NCBI GenBank assembly: GCA_045601245.1
Contig: JAZRZH010000037.1
Coordinates: 1 to 28,570, forward strand
Direction: 5' to 3'
Source: Cacconaster sp045601245
Lineage (GTDB): Bacteria > Bacteroidota > Bacteroidia > Bacteroidales > UBA932
Length of the DNA: 28,570 nt
Shown here: positions 1 through 8,231 of the stretch, one piece after another
How the letters are laid out: every line of letters begins with the position of its first letter
How positions within the stretch are numbered: position 1 is the first letter of the stretch
Position numbers and translations under genes: made by a program
The notes under the pieces: generated by a model
What the model saw: only the letters and a program-made list of their open reading frames with translations
What the model was told of the DNA's origin: nothing
The model's database searches: none

Positions 1-122
<122 letters not shown>

Positions 123-137
123 TTGGAGCAAGATTCC

Positions 138-158
138 CAAGAGGCGCTTCGCTTCTTG
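138..158 (+). other. Spacer hairpin between 16S and tRNA-Ile
   Basis: CAAGAGGCG (138-146) pairs with CGCTTCTTG (150-158) around a 3-nt loop with one G-U pair. It lies between the 16S end and the tRNA, so a role in rRNA precursor processing is possible. There is no direct evidence of function. Confidence 0.4.
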
Positions 159-185
159 CTTGTATTTGGTCTTCCATTTCTATAT

Positions 186-259
186 AGTCTCTTAGCTCAG
201 TTGGTTAGAGCGCTACACTGATAATGTAGAGGTCACTGGTTCAACTCCAGTAGGGACTA
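186..259 (+). tRNA. tRNA-Ile (anticodon GAT)
   Basis: A full cloverleaf can be drawn. The acceptor stem AGTCTCT/AGGGACT has one G-U pair, the D-stem is GCTC/GAGC, the anticodon stem is CTACA/TGTAG with loop CTGATAA (anticodon GAT), and the T-stem is ACTGG/CCAGT with loop TTCAACT. The CCA tail is not encoded; the gene is followed by CAG. It sits 63 nt after the 16S end, the normal place for tRNA-Ile in a bacterial rRNA spacer, but the usual tRNA-Ala and 23S genes do not follow. Confidence 0.96.
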
Positions 260-266
260 CAGATTG

Positions 267-299
267 AGAGTGATTGATTTATTCGGTCACTCTTTTTTT
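267..299 (+). terminator. Intrinsic terminator after tRNA-Ile
   Basis: AGAGTGA (267-273) pairs perfectly with TCACTCT (287-293) around a 13-nt loop, followed by an unbroken T tract (293-299). This ends the transcript directly after tRNA-Ile, before any 23S gene. Confidence 0.85.
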
Positions 300-368
300 G
301 TTTTTATCCTTCGCCCTGAGGTGCAAGGCTGCAAACTCTACAGAATGGCGCGATTTGAATACAAATTA

Positions 369-400
369 GGGTGACTTAAGTCTCAGACTTTAAGCCACCC
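369..400 (-). terminator. Probable terminator downstream of trpS
   Basis: GGGTG/CACCC and CTTAAGT/ACTTTAAG form a long imperfect hairpin (369-400) with a 5-nt loop, 23 nt beyond the trpS stop codon. On the minus strand it is followed by TAATTTGT, a weak T-rich tail. It most likely ends the recA-trpS transcript and could also act on the opposite strand. Confidence 0.6.
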
Positions 401-423
401 TTCTGTAGGAAAGGATGATTGTC

Positions 424-1575
424 CTATTTGTTGCTGTACTTCTCTTCCTGTTCCTTGATCAGTTCATCCAGGACACCCGGGTCGAAATAATTGATTCGCA
501 TACAGCGCTTCACGTCGGCCAGCGTGGCAGCGGCCTTCGCGCGGGCCATTTCCGTGCCTTTGCGTAGCACTTCGTATACGTATGGAATATTCTGTTCCAG
601 TTCGTGGCGGCGGGTCCTGATGGGTTCCAGAGTATCATTGAGCACCTCATTGAGGAACTTCTTGATCATCATATCCCCGAGTCCGCCGGCGCGGTACTGC
701 GCCTTGAGTTCATCAAGGCTGTGGAACTCGAAGCTGACCTTCTTGCCTGTGAAACAATCTCCGAACTTCTCGAAATGCTCCGGCTTGCAGAATGCGTCGA
801 GGTATGTGAAGACCGTATTGCCCTCGACCTTGCCGGGATCACTCACCTGCAGGTGGCCCGGATCGGTGAACATTCCGCGGACCTTCTCCCATACAGTCTC
901 AGCTGAATCTGAAAGGTAGATGCAGTTGCCGAGGGACTTGCTCATCTTCGCCTTGCCGTCCGTACCAGGAAGGCGCAGGCAGGCTGCATTGTCCGGAAGG
1001 AGAATGTCCGGCATCACGAGCGCTTCGCCGTAGGTTGTGTTGAACTTGTGGACGATTTCGCGGGTCTGCTCGATCATAGGTGCCTGGTCTTCACCCACAG
1101 GTACGGTAGTGGCCTTGAATGCCGTGATATCGGCGGCCTGGCTGATAGGATAGCAGAAGAAGCCTACCGGTGTGCCGGCCTTGTTGTCCGAACCGTCTTC
1201 GCTCTCCGAGAAACCGCGCATCTTGATCTCCTGCTTGACGGTAGGGTTGCGCTGGAGACGCTGCACCGTCACAAGGTTGTTGTAGAAGAACGTGAGTTCC
1301 GTCAGTTCGCTGACCTGCGACTGGATGAAAATATGGCTCTTTGCCGGGTCGAGACCGGCAGAGAGATAATCCAGTGCCACTTCGATGATGTTCTGGCGCA
1401 CTTTCTCGGGGTTGTCGGCATTGTCCGTCAGCGCCTGTGCGTCAGCGATCATAATATAAATCTCGTCGAATTCACCGCTGTTCTGCAGTTCCACCCTGCG
1501 GCGCAGCGAGCCGACATAATGTCCAATATGAAGGCGGCCGGTTGGCCGGTCGCCTGTAAGGATGATTTTTGCCAT
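424..1575 (-). CDS. trpS: Tryptophanyl-tRNA synthetase
   Basis: Charges tRNA-Trp with tryptophan in the cytoplasm. This is a class Ic aminoacyl-tRNA synthetase with a Rossmann catalytic domain. The HIGH signature is at residues 16-19 (RLHIGHYVGSL), the KMSKS signature is intact at 210-214, and the tryptophan-pocket region GEDQAP lies around 161-166. At 383 aa it is longer than the ~330 aa of E. coli TrpRS, in the range of the longer bacterial forms. The ATG follows the recA stop codon with no gap (TAA at 1576-1578, ATG at 1573-1575), so it is almost certainly co-transcribed with recA. I see no promoter between them and no leader peptide or T-box. Confidence 0.97.
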   Translation of the reverse strand: MAKIILTGDRPTGRLHIGHYVGSLRRRVELQNSGEFDEIYIMIADAQALTDNADNPEKVRQNIIEVALDYLSAGLDPAKSHIFIQSQVSELTELTFFYNNLVTVQRLQRNPTVKQEIKMRGFSESEDGSDNKAGTPVGFFCYPISQAADITAFKATTVPVGEDQAPMIEQTREIVHKFNTTYGEALVMPDILLPDNAACLRLPGTDGKAKMSKSLGNCIYLSDSAETVWEKVRGMFTDPGHLQVSDPGKVEGNTVFTYLDAFCKPEHFEKFGDCFTGKKVSFEFHSLDELKAQYRAGGLGDMMIKKFLNEVLNDTLEPIRTRRHELEQNIPYVYEVLRKGTEMARAKAAATLADVKRCMRINYFDPGVLDELIKEQEEKYSNK

Positions 1576-2622
1576 TTATTCCTTTACTTCTTTGAGTTTT
1601 TCACGGATCTGAGCCTCAATTTCATCTGCAAGCTGAGGATTGTCCTTCAGCAGATTCTTGACCGCATCGCGGCCCTGCGCGAGTTTGCTCTCGCCATAGC
1701 TGAACCACGAACCGCTCTTCTTGATGATGTCGAGGTCCACGCCGAGGTCCACGATTTCTCCGATGTGGGAGATGCCTTCGCCGAAGACGATATCAAATTC
1801 GGCCTTCTTGAAAGGAGGGGCCATCTTGTTCTTGACGATCTTGGCGCGGGTGCGGTTGCCGGTGGCGTCCTCGCCGTCCTTAAGCTGTGTCACGCGGCGG
1901 ACATCGATGCGGACTGATGCGTAGAACTTCAGCGCGTTGCCGCCGGTGGTGGTCTCAGGGTTGCCGAACATCACGCCGATCTTCTCGCGCAGCTGGTTGA
2001 TGAAGATGCAGCAGGTGTTGGTCTTGGCGATGTTTGCGGTGAGCTTGCGGAGTGCCTGGCTCATCAGACGGGCCTGGAGGCCCACCTTGTTGTCGCCCAT
2101 CTCGCCTTCGATCTCGGCCTTCGGAGTGAGGGCTGCCACGGAGTCGATGACGACAATGTCGACGGCGCCGCTGCGGATGAGGTTGTCTGCGATTTCAAGA
2201 GCCTGCTCGCCGTTGTCAGGCTGAGAGATGAGCAGAGTGTCGCAGTCTACGCCGAGATTGCGGGCGTATGTGCGGTCGAAGGCGTGCTCAGCATCGATAA
2301 TCGCTGCGATGCCGCCTTTCTTCTGCGCTTCGGCTATGGCGTGGATGGCCAGCGTGGTCTTACCGCTGGACTCCGGACCGTAGATTTCGATGACGCGGCC
2401 ACGCGGATATCCGCCGATTCCCAGAGCATTGTCCAAAGCGATGGATCCCGTGGCGATAGTAGAAACTTCCCAGGTCGGTTGGTCTCCCATCTTCATAATT
2501 GTTCCCTTCCCAAAATCCTTCTCGATTTTGGCAATCGTTGCCTGCAGAGCCTTGAGCTTCTCCAGATTCTTGTCAGAGGCATTCTTCCCCACTTCTTCAA
2601 GTTCTTTTTCTTCTTTTGCCAT
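1576..2622 (-). CDS. recA: Recombinase RecA
   Basis: ATP-dependent strand-exchange protein for homologous recombination and, where a LexA-type repressor exists, co-protease in the DNA-damage response. At 348 aa it is typical in length. The Walker A motif GPESSGKTT is at residues 82-90, the Walker B segment is IVVIDSVAAL, the L2/ssDNA region contains FINQLREKIGVMFGNPETT, and the tail is acidic and lysine-rich as usual. A charged extension of about 30 residues precedes the core. It is preceded by a 192-bp control region with a promoter-like element and inverted repeats, and followed immediately by trpS. recX lies ~2.8 kb upstream, separated by prfB and the fumarase gene. Confidence 0.99.
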   Translation of the reverse strand: MAKEEKELEEVGKNASDKNLEKLKALQATIAKIEKDFGKGTIMKMGDQPTWEVSTIATGSIALDNALGIGGYPRGRVIEIYGPESSGKTTLAIHAIAEAQKKGGIAAIIDAEHAFDRTYARNLGVDCDTLLISQPDNGEQALEIADNLIRSGAVDIVVIDSVAALTPKAEIEGEMGDNKVGLQARLMSQALRKLTANIAKTNTCCIFINQLREKIGVMFGNPETTTGGNALKFYASVRIDVRRVTQLKDGEDATGNRTRAKIVKNKMAPPFKKAEFDIVFGEGISHIGEIVDLGVDLDIIKKSGSWFSYGESKLAQGRDAVKNLLKDNPQLADEIEAQIREKLKEVKE

Positions 2623-2665
2623 GATCTGTTGATGTTAAATAGTTTGATAAAATTGCTGGAGATTT

Positions 2666-2760
2666 AGAATCTGTTTTGAAACAATTCAATTTATCCATTA
2701 CATATCTTTTCCACTGTTTCCGCAGTATTATCTTAAATAAATCATTTCAAAACGGATTCT
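2666..2760. repeat. Long inverted repeat in the recA leader
   Basis: AGAATCTGTTTTGAAA (2666-2681) is the reverse complement of TTTCAAAACGGATTCT (2745-2760) at 15 of 16 positions, with 63 nt between the arms. Each arm contains the same AGAATC half-site as the palindrome at 2790-2807. The arms could fold together in the recA mRNA leader or act as further operator half-sites. Confidence 0.6.
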
Positions 2761-2778
2761 TACGAAATTTCCTAATTG

Positions 2779-2786
2779 CAAATATA
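2779..2786 (-). promoter_or_regulatory. Candidate recA promoter -7 element
   Basis: On the minus strand this reads TATATTTG, a perfect match to the Bacteroidota -7 consensus TAnnTTTG. No good -33 TTTG is visible 19-21 nt upstream; that spacing is occupied by a palindrome. The implied leader to the recA ATG is about 150 nt. No better match exists between here and recA. Confidence 0.6.
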
Positions 2787-2789
2787 CTA

Positions 2790-2807
2790 AGAATCTATAC
2801 AGATTCT
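2790..2807. promoter_or_regulatory. Palindrome in the recA promoter, candidate operator
   Basis: AGAATC (2790-2795) and GATTCT (2802-2807) form a perfect 6-6 inverted repeat with a 6-nt centre. It lies 3 nt upstream (minus sense) of the recA -7 element, in the spacer where a repressor would block RNA polymerase. It could bind a LexA-like damage repressor. The alternative is a weak terminator for the fumarase gene, which ends at 2815; no T tract follows to support that. Confidence 0.5.
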
Positions 2808-2814
2808 AAAAATA

Positions 2815-4350
2815 TTACGGCCGGATAAGTACGAATGCCGGAAAATCTTCCACCCGGATTTTCCATACCGCCTCCATCCCGAGTTCGGGATATGCTATGC
2901 AGTCAATGCTGCGGATATGCTCTTTCGCCAGCAGTGCGGCGGCGCCGCCGATAGTGCCGAGATAATATCCGCCGTGGCGCTTGCAGGCATCAGCGACGGC
3001 AGAGGAGCGGTTGCCCTTGGCTATCATCACAAGGCTTCCGCCGAGGGCCTGGAATTCATCCACATAGATGTCCATACGGCCGGCTGTGGTCGGGCCCATC
3101 GATCCGCATGCCATCCCTTCCGGAGTCTTTGCCGGGCCGGCGTACATCACGGGATGGTTTTTGAACCATTCCGGCATCCCGCCTCCGTTGTGTATTTGCT
3201 CCGCAATGCGGGCGTGGGCTATGTCACGGGCCACTATGACTGTGCCGCTGAGGCTCAGACGTGTGCCTTGGGCGCATGAGGAGAGCTGCGCGAGGATATC
3301 CGGCATCGGACGGTCGAGGTCGATGCCGACGGCGTCAGAATCCCCGTCGCATACCAGGCTTCCGCGAAGCAGATGACTCATCGGGGCGTTGTCGAGCTGT
3401 TCGATCCAGATGCCTTCGCTGTCGATGGCGCAGTTGACGTTGCGGTCCGCGCTGCAGCTGACGCCGATGCCGATCGGGCAGGATGCTCCGTGGCGCGGCA
3501 GTCTGACCACCCGTATGTCGTGGGCGAGGTGACGGCCTCCGAATTGCGCTCCGATGCCGCTCTTCCGGCACTCTTCGAGCAACCGAGCCTCGAGTCCGAT
3601 GTCGCGCAGACCGCCTTCAGGGAGTGGATTGCTGTCATAATGACGGCATGATGCAAGCTTGACCGTCCTGAGGTTGGCCTCGGCCGATGTGCCGCCGATG
3701 CATATTGCGATGTGATACGGCGGGCAGGCGGACGTGCCGAGTGCCTTGATTTTCTCAGTGAGGAATGGTGCGAGCGTCTCCGGCTTGAGGATGGCTTTGG
3801 TTTCCTGGAAGAGCTGTGTCTTGTTGGCGGAGCCACCGCCTTTCGCAACGCAGAGGAAGCGGTATCGGTTGCCGTCGCAAGCCTCGATCTCTATCTGAGC
3901 CGGCAGGTTGTTGCCGGAATTGTGCTCCTCGTACACGGAGTCGGGGATATTCTGGCTGTAGCGGAAATTATTGCACGTGAATGCCCTGCGCACACCTTCG
4001 GTCAGCGCTGCGGCATCTCCTCCGCCCGTCCAGACGTTCTGGCCCTTCCATCCGTAGATGATGGCGGTGCCGGTGTCCTGGCAGAGCGGCAGCCTGCCTT
4101 CAAGGGCGATGCAGGCGTTGCGCAGCAGCGCGCGCGCCACGAAACGGTCATTCGCCGAAGCATCAGGGTCGTCCAGGATAGCACTGACCTGTGCGTTGTG
4201 AGCGGGGCGCAACATAAACTGCACGTCGCGGAAAGCTGTGCACGCCATTGTCTCAAGCGCTTCCGGGGCCACTTTGAGTATCGTGGCGCCCTCGAACTCC
4301 GCTTCGGAAACGAATTCTTCCGAGCCGGTTATTTTATAATAGCCTTCCAT
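2815..4350 (-). CDS. Class I (iron-sulfur) fumarate hydratase
   Basis: Interconverts fumarate and malate in the TCA cycle or the reductive branch to succinate. It is the single-chain, oxygen-sensitive [4Fe-4S] type, with the alpha-like catalytic half first and the beta-like half second, about 511 aa. The three cluster cysteines are about C90 (PLCQDTG), C209 (ACPPYHIAICIGG) and C299 (GVSCSADRN); their spacing fits class I fumarases. The longest reading begins with TTG at 4353, but the next codon is ATG (4348-4350), which overlaps the prfB TGA as TGATG, so I place the start there and infer translational coupling. The C-terminal half carries the family's GPTTAGRMD segment. Tartrate dehydratase is a related alternative but is normally split into two shorter subunits. 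Confidence 0.93.
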   Translation of the reverse strand: MEGYYKITGSEEFVSEAEFEGATILKVAPEALETMACTAFRDVQFMLRPAHNAQVSAILDDPDASANDRFVARALLRNACIALEGRLPLCQDTGTAIIYGWKGQNVWTGGGDAAALTEGVRRAFTCNNFRYSQNIPDSVYEEHNSGNNLPAQIEIEACDGNRYRFLCVAKGGGSANKTQLFQETKAILKPETLAPFLTEKIKALGTSACPPYHIAICIGGTSAEANLRTVKLASCRHYDSNPLPEGGLRDIGLEARLLEECRKSGIGAQFGGRHLAHDIRVVRLPRHGASCPIGIGVSCSADRNVNCAIDSEGIWIEQLDNAPMSHLLRGSLVCDGDSDAVGIDLDRPMPDILAQLSSCAQGTRLSLSGTVIVARDIAHARIAEQIHNGGGMPEWFKNHPVMYAGPAKTPEGMACGSMGPTTAGRMDIYVDEFQALGGSLVMIAKGNRSSAVADACKRHGGYYLGTIGGAAALLAKEHIRSIDCIAYPELGMEAVWKIRVEDFPAFVLIRP

Positions 4351-5421
4351 CAATTGTTCATCAGGTATTCCTTCATAAAGGCCTGGATATCACCGTCGAG
4401 CACCGCCTGGGTATCGGTGGTCTCATATCCCGTGCGCAGATCCTTGACCATCTTGTAAGGATGGAGCACATAAGAGCGTATCTGCGAGCCCCATTCGATC
4501 TTTTTCTTCTGACCTTCAAGTTCGGCCTGCTTTTCCTGACGCTTCTTGAGCTCCAGGTCGTAGAGGTGAGACTTGAGGATACGGAGGGCGTTCTGGCGGT
4601 TGTCCAGCTGCGAGCGGGTCTCGGTGTTCTCCACCACGATGCCCGTAGGGATGTGGCGCACGCGCACACCGGTCTCCACCTTGTTGACATTCTGTCCGCC
4701 GGCACCGCTCGAGCGGTAGGTGTCCCACTCGAGGTCGGAAGGATTGATTTCAATCTCGATGGTGTCATCGACGAGAGGGTAGACGAAAACCGAGGAGAAA
4801 GTGGTCTGGCGTTTGCCCTGCGCATTGAAAGGAGAGATTCTGACGAGACGGTGTACGCCGTTCTCGGCTTTCAGATAGCCGAATGCGTATTCCCCCTCAA
4901 ACTCTATGGTGCAGGATTTGATACCGGCTTCATCTCCGTCCAGGACATCCGAGACGTGGATTTTGTAGCCGTTGCGCTCACCCCACCGGGTGTACATACG
5001 CATCAGCATTTCGGACCAGTCATTGGCCTCTGTACCGCCGGCTCCCGAGTTGATCTTAAGTATGGCTCCGAGGTTGTCGCCCTCCTCGCTGAGCATGTTG
5101 CGGATTTCTAGGTCGGAAACCGCGGTTTCAAGTGCGGTATATGCCGCGTCGATGTCATCCGCAGCGTCTTCGCCGAACTCCACGAGCGTGTCGAGGTCGG
5201 CCTCGAGGCTTGTGATGCGGTCATATCCCTCGACCCAGTATTTGACGGCCGCGACCTCCTTGAGGAATGATTCGGCGGCCTTTGCATCTTCCCAAAAATC
5301 AGGAGCAGTGGTTTTCTCCTGCTTTACAGCGAGTTCGTCCCTTTTGCCAGGGATGTCAAAGACACCTCCCCAACGTCCCCACGCGCTGTTTCAATTCTTT
5401 AATCTGTTCGAACGGTATCAT
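4350..5421 (-). CDS. prfB: Peptide chain release factor 2, with programmed +1 frameshift
   Basis: Recognises UAA and UGA stop codons and triggers peptide release. The main frame has the RF2 specificity tripeptide SPF (VRISPFNAQGK) and the catalytic GGQ (SSGAGGQNVNK). An uninterrupted frame from a proper start covers only the last three quarters. The true start is ATG at 5419-5421 (MIPFEQIKELKQRVGTLGRC). That frame meets TGA at 5356-5358, and a +1 slip at CTT joins it to DIPGKRDELAVKQEK in the main frame, giving about 356 aa, the normal RF2 length. This is the well-known autoregulatory frameshift: low RF2 lets the ribosome shift past its own UGA. The start overlaps recX by 23 nt and the stop overlaps the fumarase ATG. 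Confidence 0.96.
5355..5371 (-). promoter_or_regulatory. prfB +1 programmed ribosomal frameshift site
   Basis: On the minus strand the site reads GGGGAGG TGT CTT TGA C. There is an SD-like GGGGAGG (5365-5371), a 3-nt spacer, the slippery CTT (5359-5361), the in-frame stop TGA (5356-5358) and then C. The E. coli site has the same architecture (SD-like purine run, 3 nt, CTT TGA C). Confidence 0.95.
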
Positions 5422-5854
5422 ATGCTTTCTTGATTTGATCGTAATTGTATCCGCGGCCCAATGCGTAGCGGAAGACCTTCTCGCGGCGCTTCGCCGGGTC
5501 GGTCTCTGCGCGCAGGGATTTGAGTTTTGCCGTCAGCAATGCTTCGAGCCTTGCTTCCGCGGCATCTCCGTCGGCATCTTCAAGTGCCGCCGATATCACC
5601 TCCGCTGGAATCCCTTTGCTCTGCAAAGTTAACCTTATTTTGAGAGAACCCCAACCCTGCAGGGCGCTTTTGTCGTGGACGAATGCAGCGGCGTACCGGC
5701 TCTCATTGATATAATTCTCACTGCACAACTGCTCCACAGCCGCGTCCGGATCCTCCACTTCGAGCTTCACGAGCTTCTCGCGTATCTCCTTACTGCAGCA
5801 TTCCTTCCTGGAGCAGATGCCCCTCATCCTGTCTATCGCCTTGAGCCTGTCCAT
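5399..5854 (-). CDS. recX: Regulatory protein RecX
   Basis: RecX proteins bind within the RecA filament groove and limit RecA activity. This 151-aa protein is all-helical with the three-helix repeats of the family: an N-terminal LxxR-rich segment, the central YINESRYAAAFVHDKSALQGWGSLKIRLTLQSKGI block that marks RecX (shown here only as YINESRYAAAF... and GSLKIRLTLQSKGI), and a C-terminal repeat ending in GRGYNYDQIKKA. Length is typical. The gene lies 45 nt after the patatin-type gene and overlaps the prfB start by 23 nt. RecX is often next to recA; here it is in the same directon but two genes upstream. No promoter was recognised in the 45-nt gap. Confidence 0.93.
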   Translation of the reverse strand: MDRLKAIDRMRGICSRKECCSKEIREKLVKLEVEDPDAAVEQLCSENYINESRYAAAFVHDKSALQGWGSLKIRLTLQSKGIPAEVISAALEDADGDAAEARLEALLTAKLKSLRAETDPAKRREKVFRYALGRGYNYDQIKKAYDTVRTD

Positions 5855-5899
5855 AATTTTCTACCGCAAGATAGGCAAAATAAAGGACTATTCCAGTTT

Positions 5900-8230
5900 C
5901 TAGAACGAATATCCGAATGATGCATAGAATCCGATTTTGTTTGTCTGGTCGGACCAATTGAGGTAGAACGATATAGGACCGACGGCGGAGCGGTAGGAGT
6001 AGCCTGCTCTCGCACCGATTGTGCCAGGATGGAGCACACTGTCGAAGATGTGGTCATCCTCGAGCGCGTAGGCTGCGCTTGCTGTGATATAATGCTTTTT
6101 CCAGAGTCTCAGCCTTGCATCCAGATTTCCGACGGTCAGTACTTTGCCGCAGGCGACGGCGTTGTTGAAGCCTATGAACTGAATCTGCTGGTCCATATAG
6201 CGGCCGGCGATTGCACCGCCCATCGTGTTCATATATGCCAGCGGGATATTGCCGCCCATCAGCGATCTGTGGTCGATGGACGGAATCAGAGTGAACCGGC
6301 GGCCGATGCTCAATGCCTGACTGTAATGAAGATTGATTGCGGCAAAGCCGTTCAAGTCCGGGAAGTCATATCCGTCGATATAATACCTTAATCCTCCGTC
6401 CGCAGTCCAGCCCTTGGTCGGGAAGAATTCGTCATCGAGGCTGTTGACTTTAAGTTTGACATATGCGCCGGGGAAGTTGCGCCTGCTGAGATCCAAATTG
6501 TACGATGAAAGGGCCTCGGTGAGATGAGTCATTGCGAAATTGCCGTAGATGAAATTGGAGAACTCGACGCCGCCCTCCGTCTGGATGTTGCGGAATCCGC
6601 GGGTTGATGCGCTCAGACGCAAGATGTTGTTGGAAAACGAGATGCTGTTGAGCAGGTCGTCGTGAAGCACGCGCGGGTTGGAAAGCCTGTACCGGTATTC
6701 GGTGGAGAGACGCCATTTGTTCGGGAAGGAATACGAATACTTGACGGATATCATCGGGTTGATGGCGAGTTTGCCGGTTATCGACAGCGAAGATCCGTAG
6801 AGAGCGTATTTGTTGATTGACGTGTTCACCTGTATTACGGACGCCTCTTCATTGTCCACCCTGAACGCCAGACCGAGTTCGGAGTTGTGGCCGGGGACGA
6901 AGTCGATGACCATGTTGTATGGTTCCTCCTTGCCCCTGAGCGAATAGGTGACGGACTCGAATGCCGCCGTATTGTAGAAGCGGCTGATTTCCTTGTCTAT
7001 GTCTTTCCCGGTGACTGAATATCCTTCGCGAAGCAGGCTGTTCTTGAAGATCAGCTGAGCGTCACGCTCATTGAGGCCGTTGTAGGTCACGGTGCCCAGC
7101 AGGATGGAGTCTTTGTCCAGATGTACGGCCTTCTTGTATTGCTTGCGGTTGAAGACCGGGCCGATCATTGCATTCGGAAGTTCATTTTCGCAATTGTTGA
7201 GGTGTTCTCGAAGTTTGCGGAGTTCCGGTGCCTTCTCGATTGCAGCAATGCGGCCGTTCTCGATGAGGGCATTGATGCTGGCCTTGTCAAAACTCATTGT
7301 GCTGTAGCCTTTCACGCTCGGACGGATGAGAATGTCGGTGTCGTTCATTGCGGCTTCGTACTTTTCGTGTGCGTACATATCGTAGATGCCGCTGATCATG
7401 TCGCTGATATTGTTCACCTCGTGACCCCGAGACTCTTCCTCCTTGCCGAGTTTGACACCTATGATGATATCAGCACCGAAGGATCTCGCCACATCCACAG
7501 GAAAATTGTTGCGCGCACCTCCGTCAATCAGCACCATATCCCCGATTCGGACAGGGGCGAAATAGCCCGGAATCGCCATCGACGAGCGGATTGCATCCAC
7601 GATGTTGCCGTTGCGCCACACCACTTCTTTGCGGCCGACGACATCCACAGCCACGCATGCGAACGGGATCGGCATCCTGTTGAAATCAATCGAATCCTGA
7701 TAACCGACCGAAAGACTGGTGAAGAGATTGTATATGTTCTGGCCGTTGACCATAGCCATCGGAATCCTGTCGAATACCGTCTTCCCCTGCTGTTTCGTTT
7801 CCGGCAACGGACCTATTATCTGCTCATCGGGCTTTTTCAGGCGTCTGCCTGTCGAAAATGGCACTTTCGCGATGTATCGGCTGTCATAGGATTTGTCCTC
7901 AAATGAGCTGTCCTCCCTTGGAATCCTGTCACTCATAACGAAGTCCCAGTCCTGTGCTGATATTATCGAGTCGATTTCATCGGCTTTGTAACCCATTGCG
8001 TACAGGCCTCCTATTATGGCACCCATACTTGTTCCCACAATGCAGTCCACAGGGATGTCATATTGCTCAAGTACTTTGAGCACTCCGATATGGGCAGCAC
8101 CCTTGGCTCCGCCACCGGATAGTACAAGCCCGATTCTCGGGCGTGTAGGCCTGTTCTGTGCTGCCGATGCGGCTGGCAAGCATAATACAACTGCTGCCGC
8201 AAGTATAAATGCAACTGCTGCTTTTTTCAT
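5900..8230 (-). CDS. Patatin-like phospholipase fused to an outer-membrane beta-barrel
   Basis: Secreted or surface lipid hydrolase of the PlpD-like (type Vd) kind. A signal peptide covers residues 1-24 (AAASAAQ-type cleavage). The patatin domain follows at about 32-330: oxyanion-hole GGGAKG at 39-44, nucleophile elbow GTSMG with Ser68, and the DGG motif with Asp236 completing the Ser-Asp dyad. After that come a POTRA-like segment (about 375-450) and a C-terminal Omp85/BamA-like barrel ending in aromatic FGYSF, as outer-membrane barrels do. The total of 776 aa is similar to PlpD. All catalytic residues are present. It starts 1 nt after the rlmN stop codon, so the two are co-transcribed. The substrate and whether the lipase domain is displayed or released cannot be told from sequence. 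Confidence 0.92.
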   Translation of the reverse strand: MKKAAVAFILAAAVVLCLPAASAAQNRPTRPRIGLVLSGGGAKGAAHIGVLKVLEQYDIPVDCIVGTSMGAIIGGLYAMGYKADEIDSIISAQDWDFVMSDRIPREDSSFEDKSYDSRYIAKVPFSTGRRLKKPDEQIIGPLPETKQQGKTVFDRIPMAMVNGQNIYNLFTSLSVGYQDSIDFNRMPIPFACVAVDVVGRKEVVWRNGNIVDAIRSSMAIPGYFAPVRIGDMVLIDGGARNNFPVDVARSFGADIIIGVKLGKEEESRGHEVNNISDMISGIYDMYAHEKYEAAMNDTDILIRPSVKGYSTMSFDKASINALIENGRIAAIEKAPELRKLREHLNNCENELPNAMIGPVFNRKQYKKAVHLDKDSILLGTVTYNGLNERDAQLIFKNSLLREGYSVTGKDIDKEISRFYNTAAFESVTYSLRGKEEPYNMVIDFVPGHNSELGLAFRVDNEEASVIQVNTSINKYALYGSSLSITGKLAINPMISVKYSYSFPNKWRLSTEYRYRLSNPRVLHDDLLNSISFSNNILRLSASTRGFRNIQTEGGVEFSNFIYGNFAMTHLTEALSSYNLDLSRRNFPGAYVKLKVNSLDDEFFPTKGWTADGGLRYYIDGYDFPDLNGFAAINLHYSQALSIGRRFTLIPSIDHRSLMGGNIPLAYMNTMGGAIAGRYMDQQIQFIGFNNAVACGKVLTVGNLDARLRLWKKHYITASAAYALEDDHIFDSVLHPGTIGARAGYSYRSAVGPISFYLNWSDQTNKIGFYASFGYSF

Positions 8231-8231
8231 A

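Noticed and set aside
491..1917. Long plus-strand frames opposite trpS and recA
   Set aside because: They are antisense shadows of well-identified genes, with no domain, promoter or sensible composition of their own.
2790..2807. Terminator for the fumarase gene
   Set aside because: The stem is only six AT-rich pairs and no T tract follows. Its place against the recA -7 element fits an operator better.
5183..5421. prfB as a broken or frameshifted pseudogene
   Set aside because: The break is exactly at CTTTGAC with an SD-like run 3 nt before it, and both frames read as RF2, so it is programmed recoding rather than damage.
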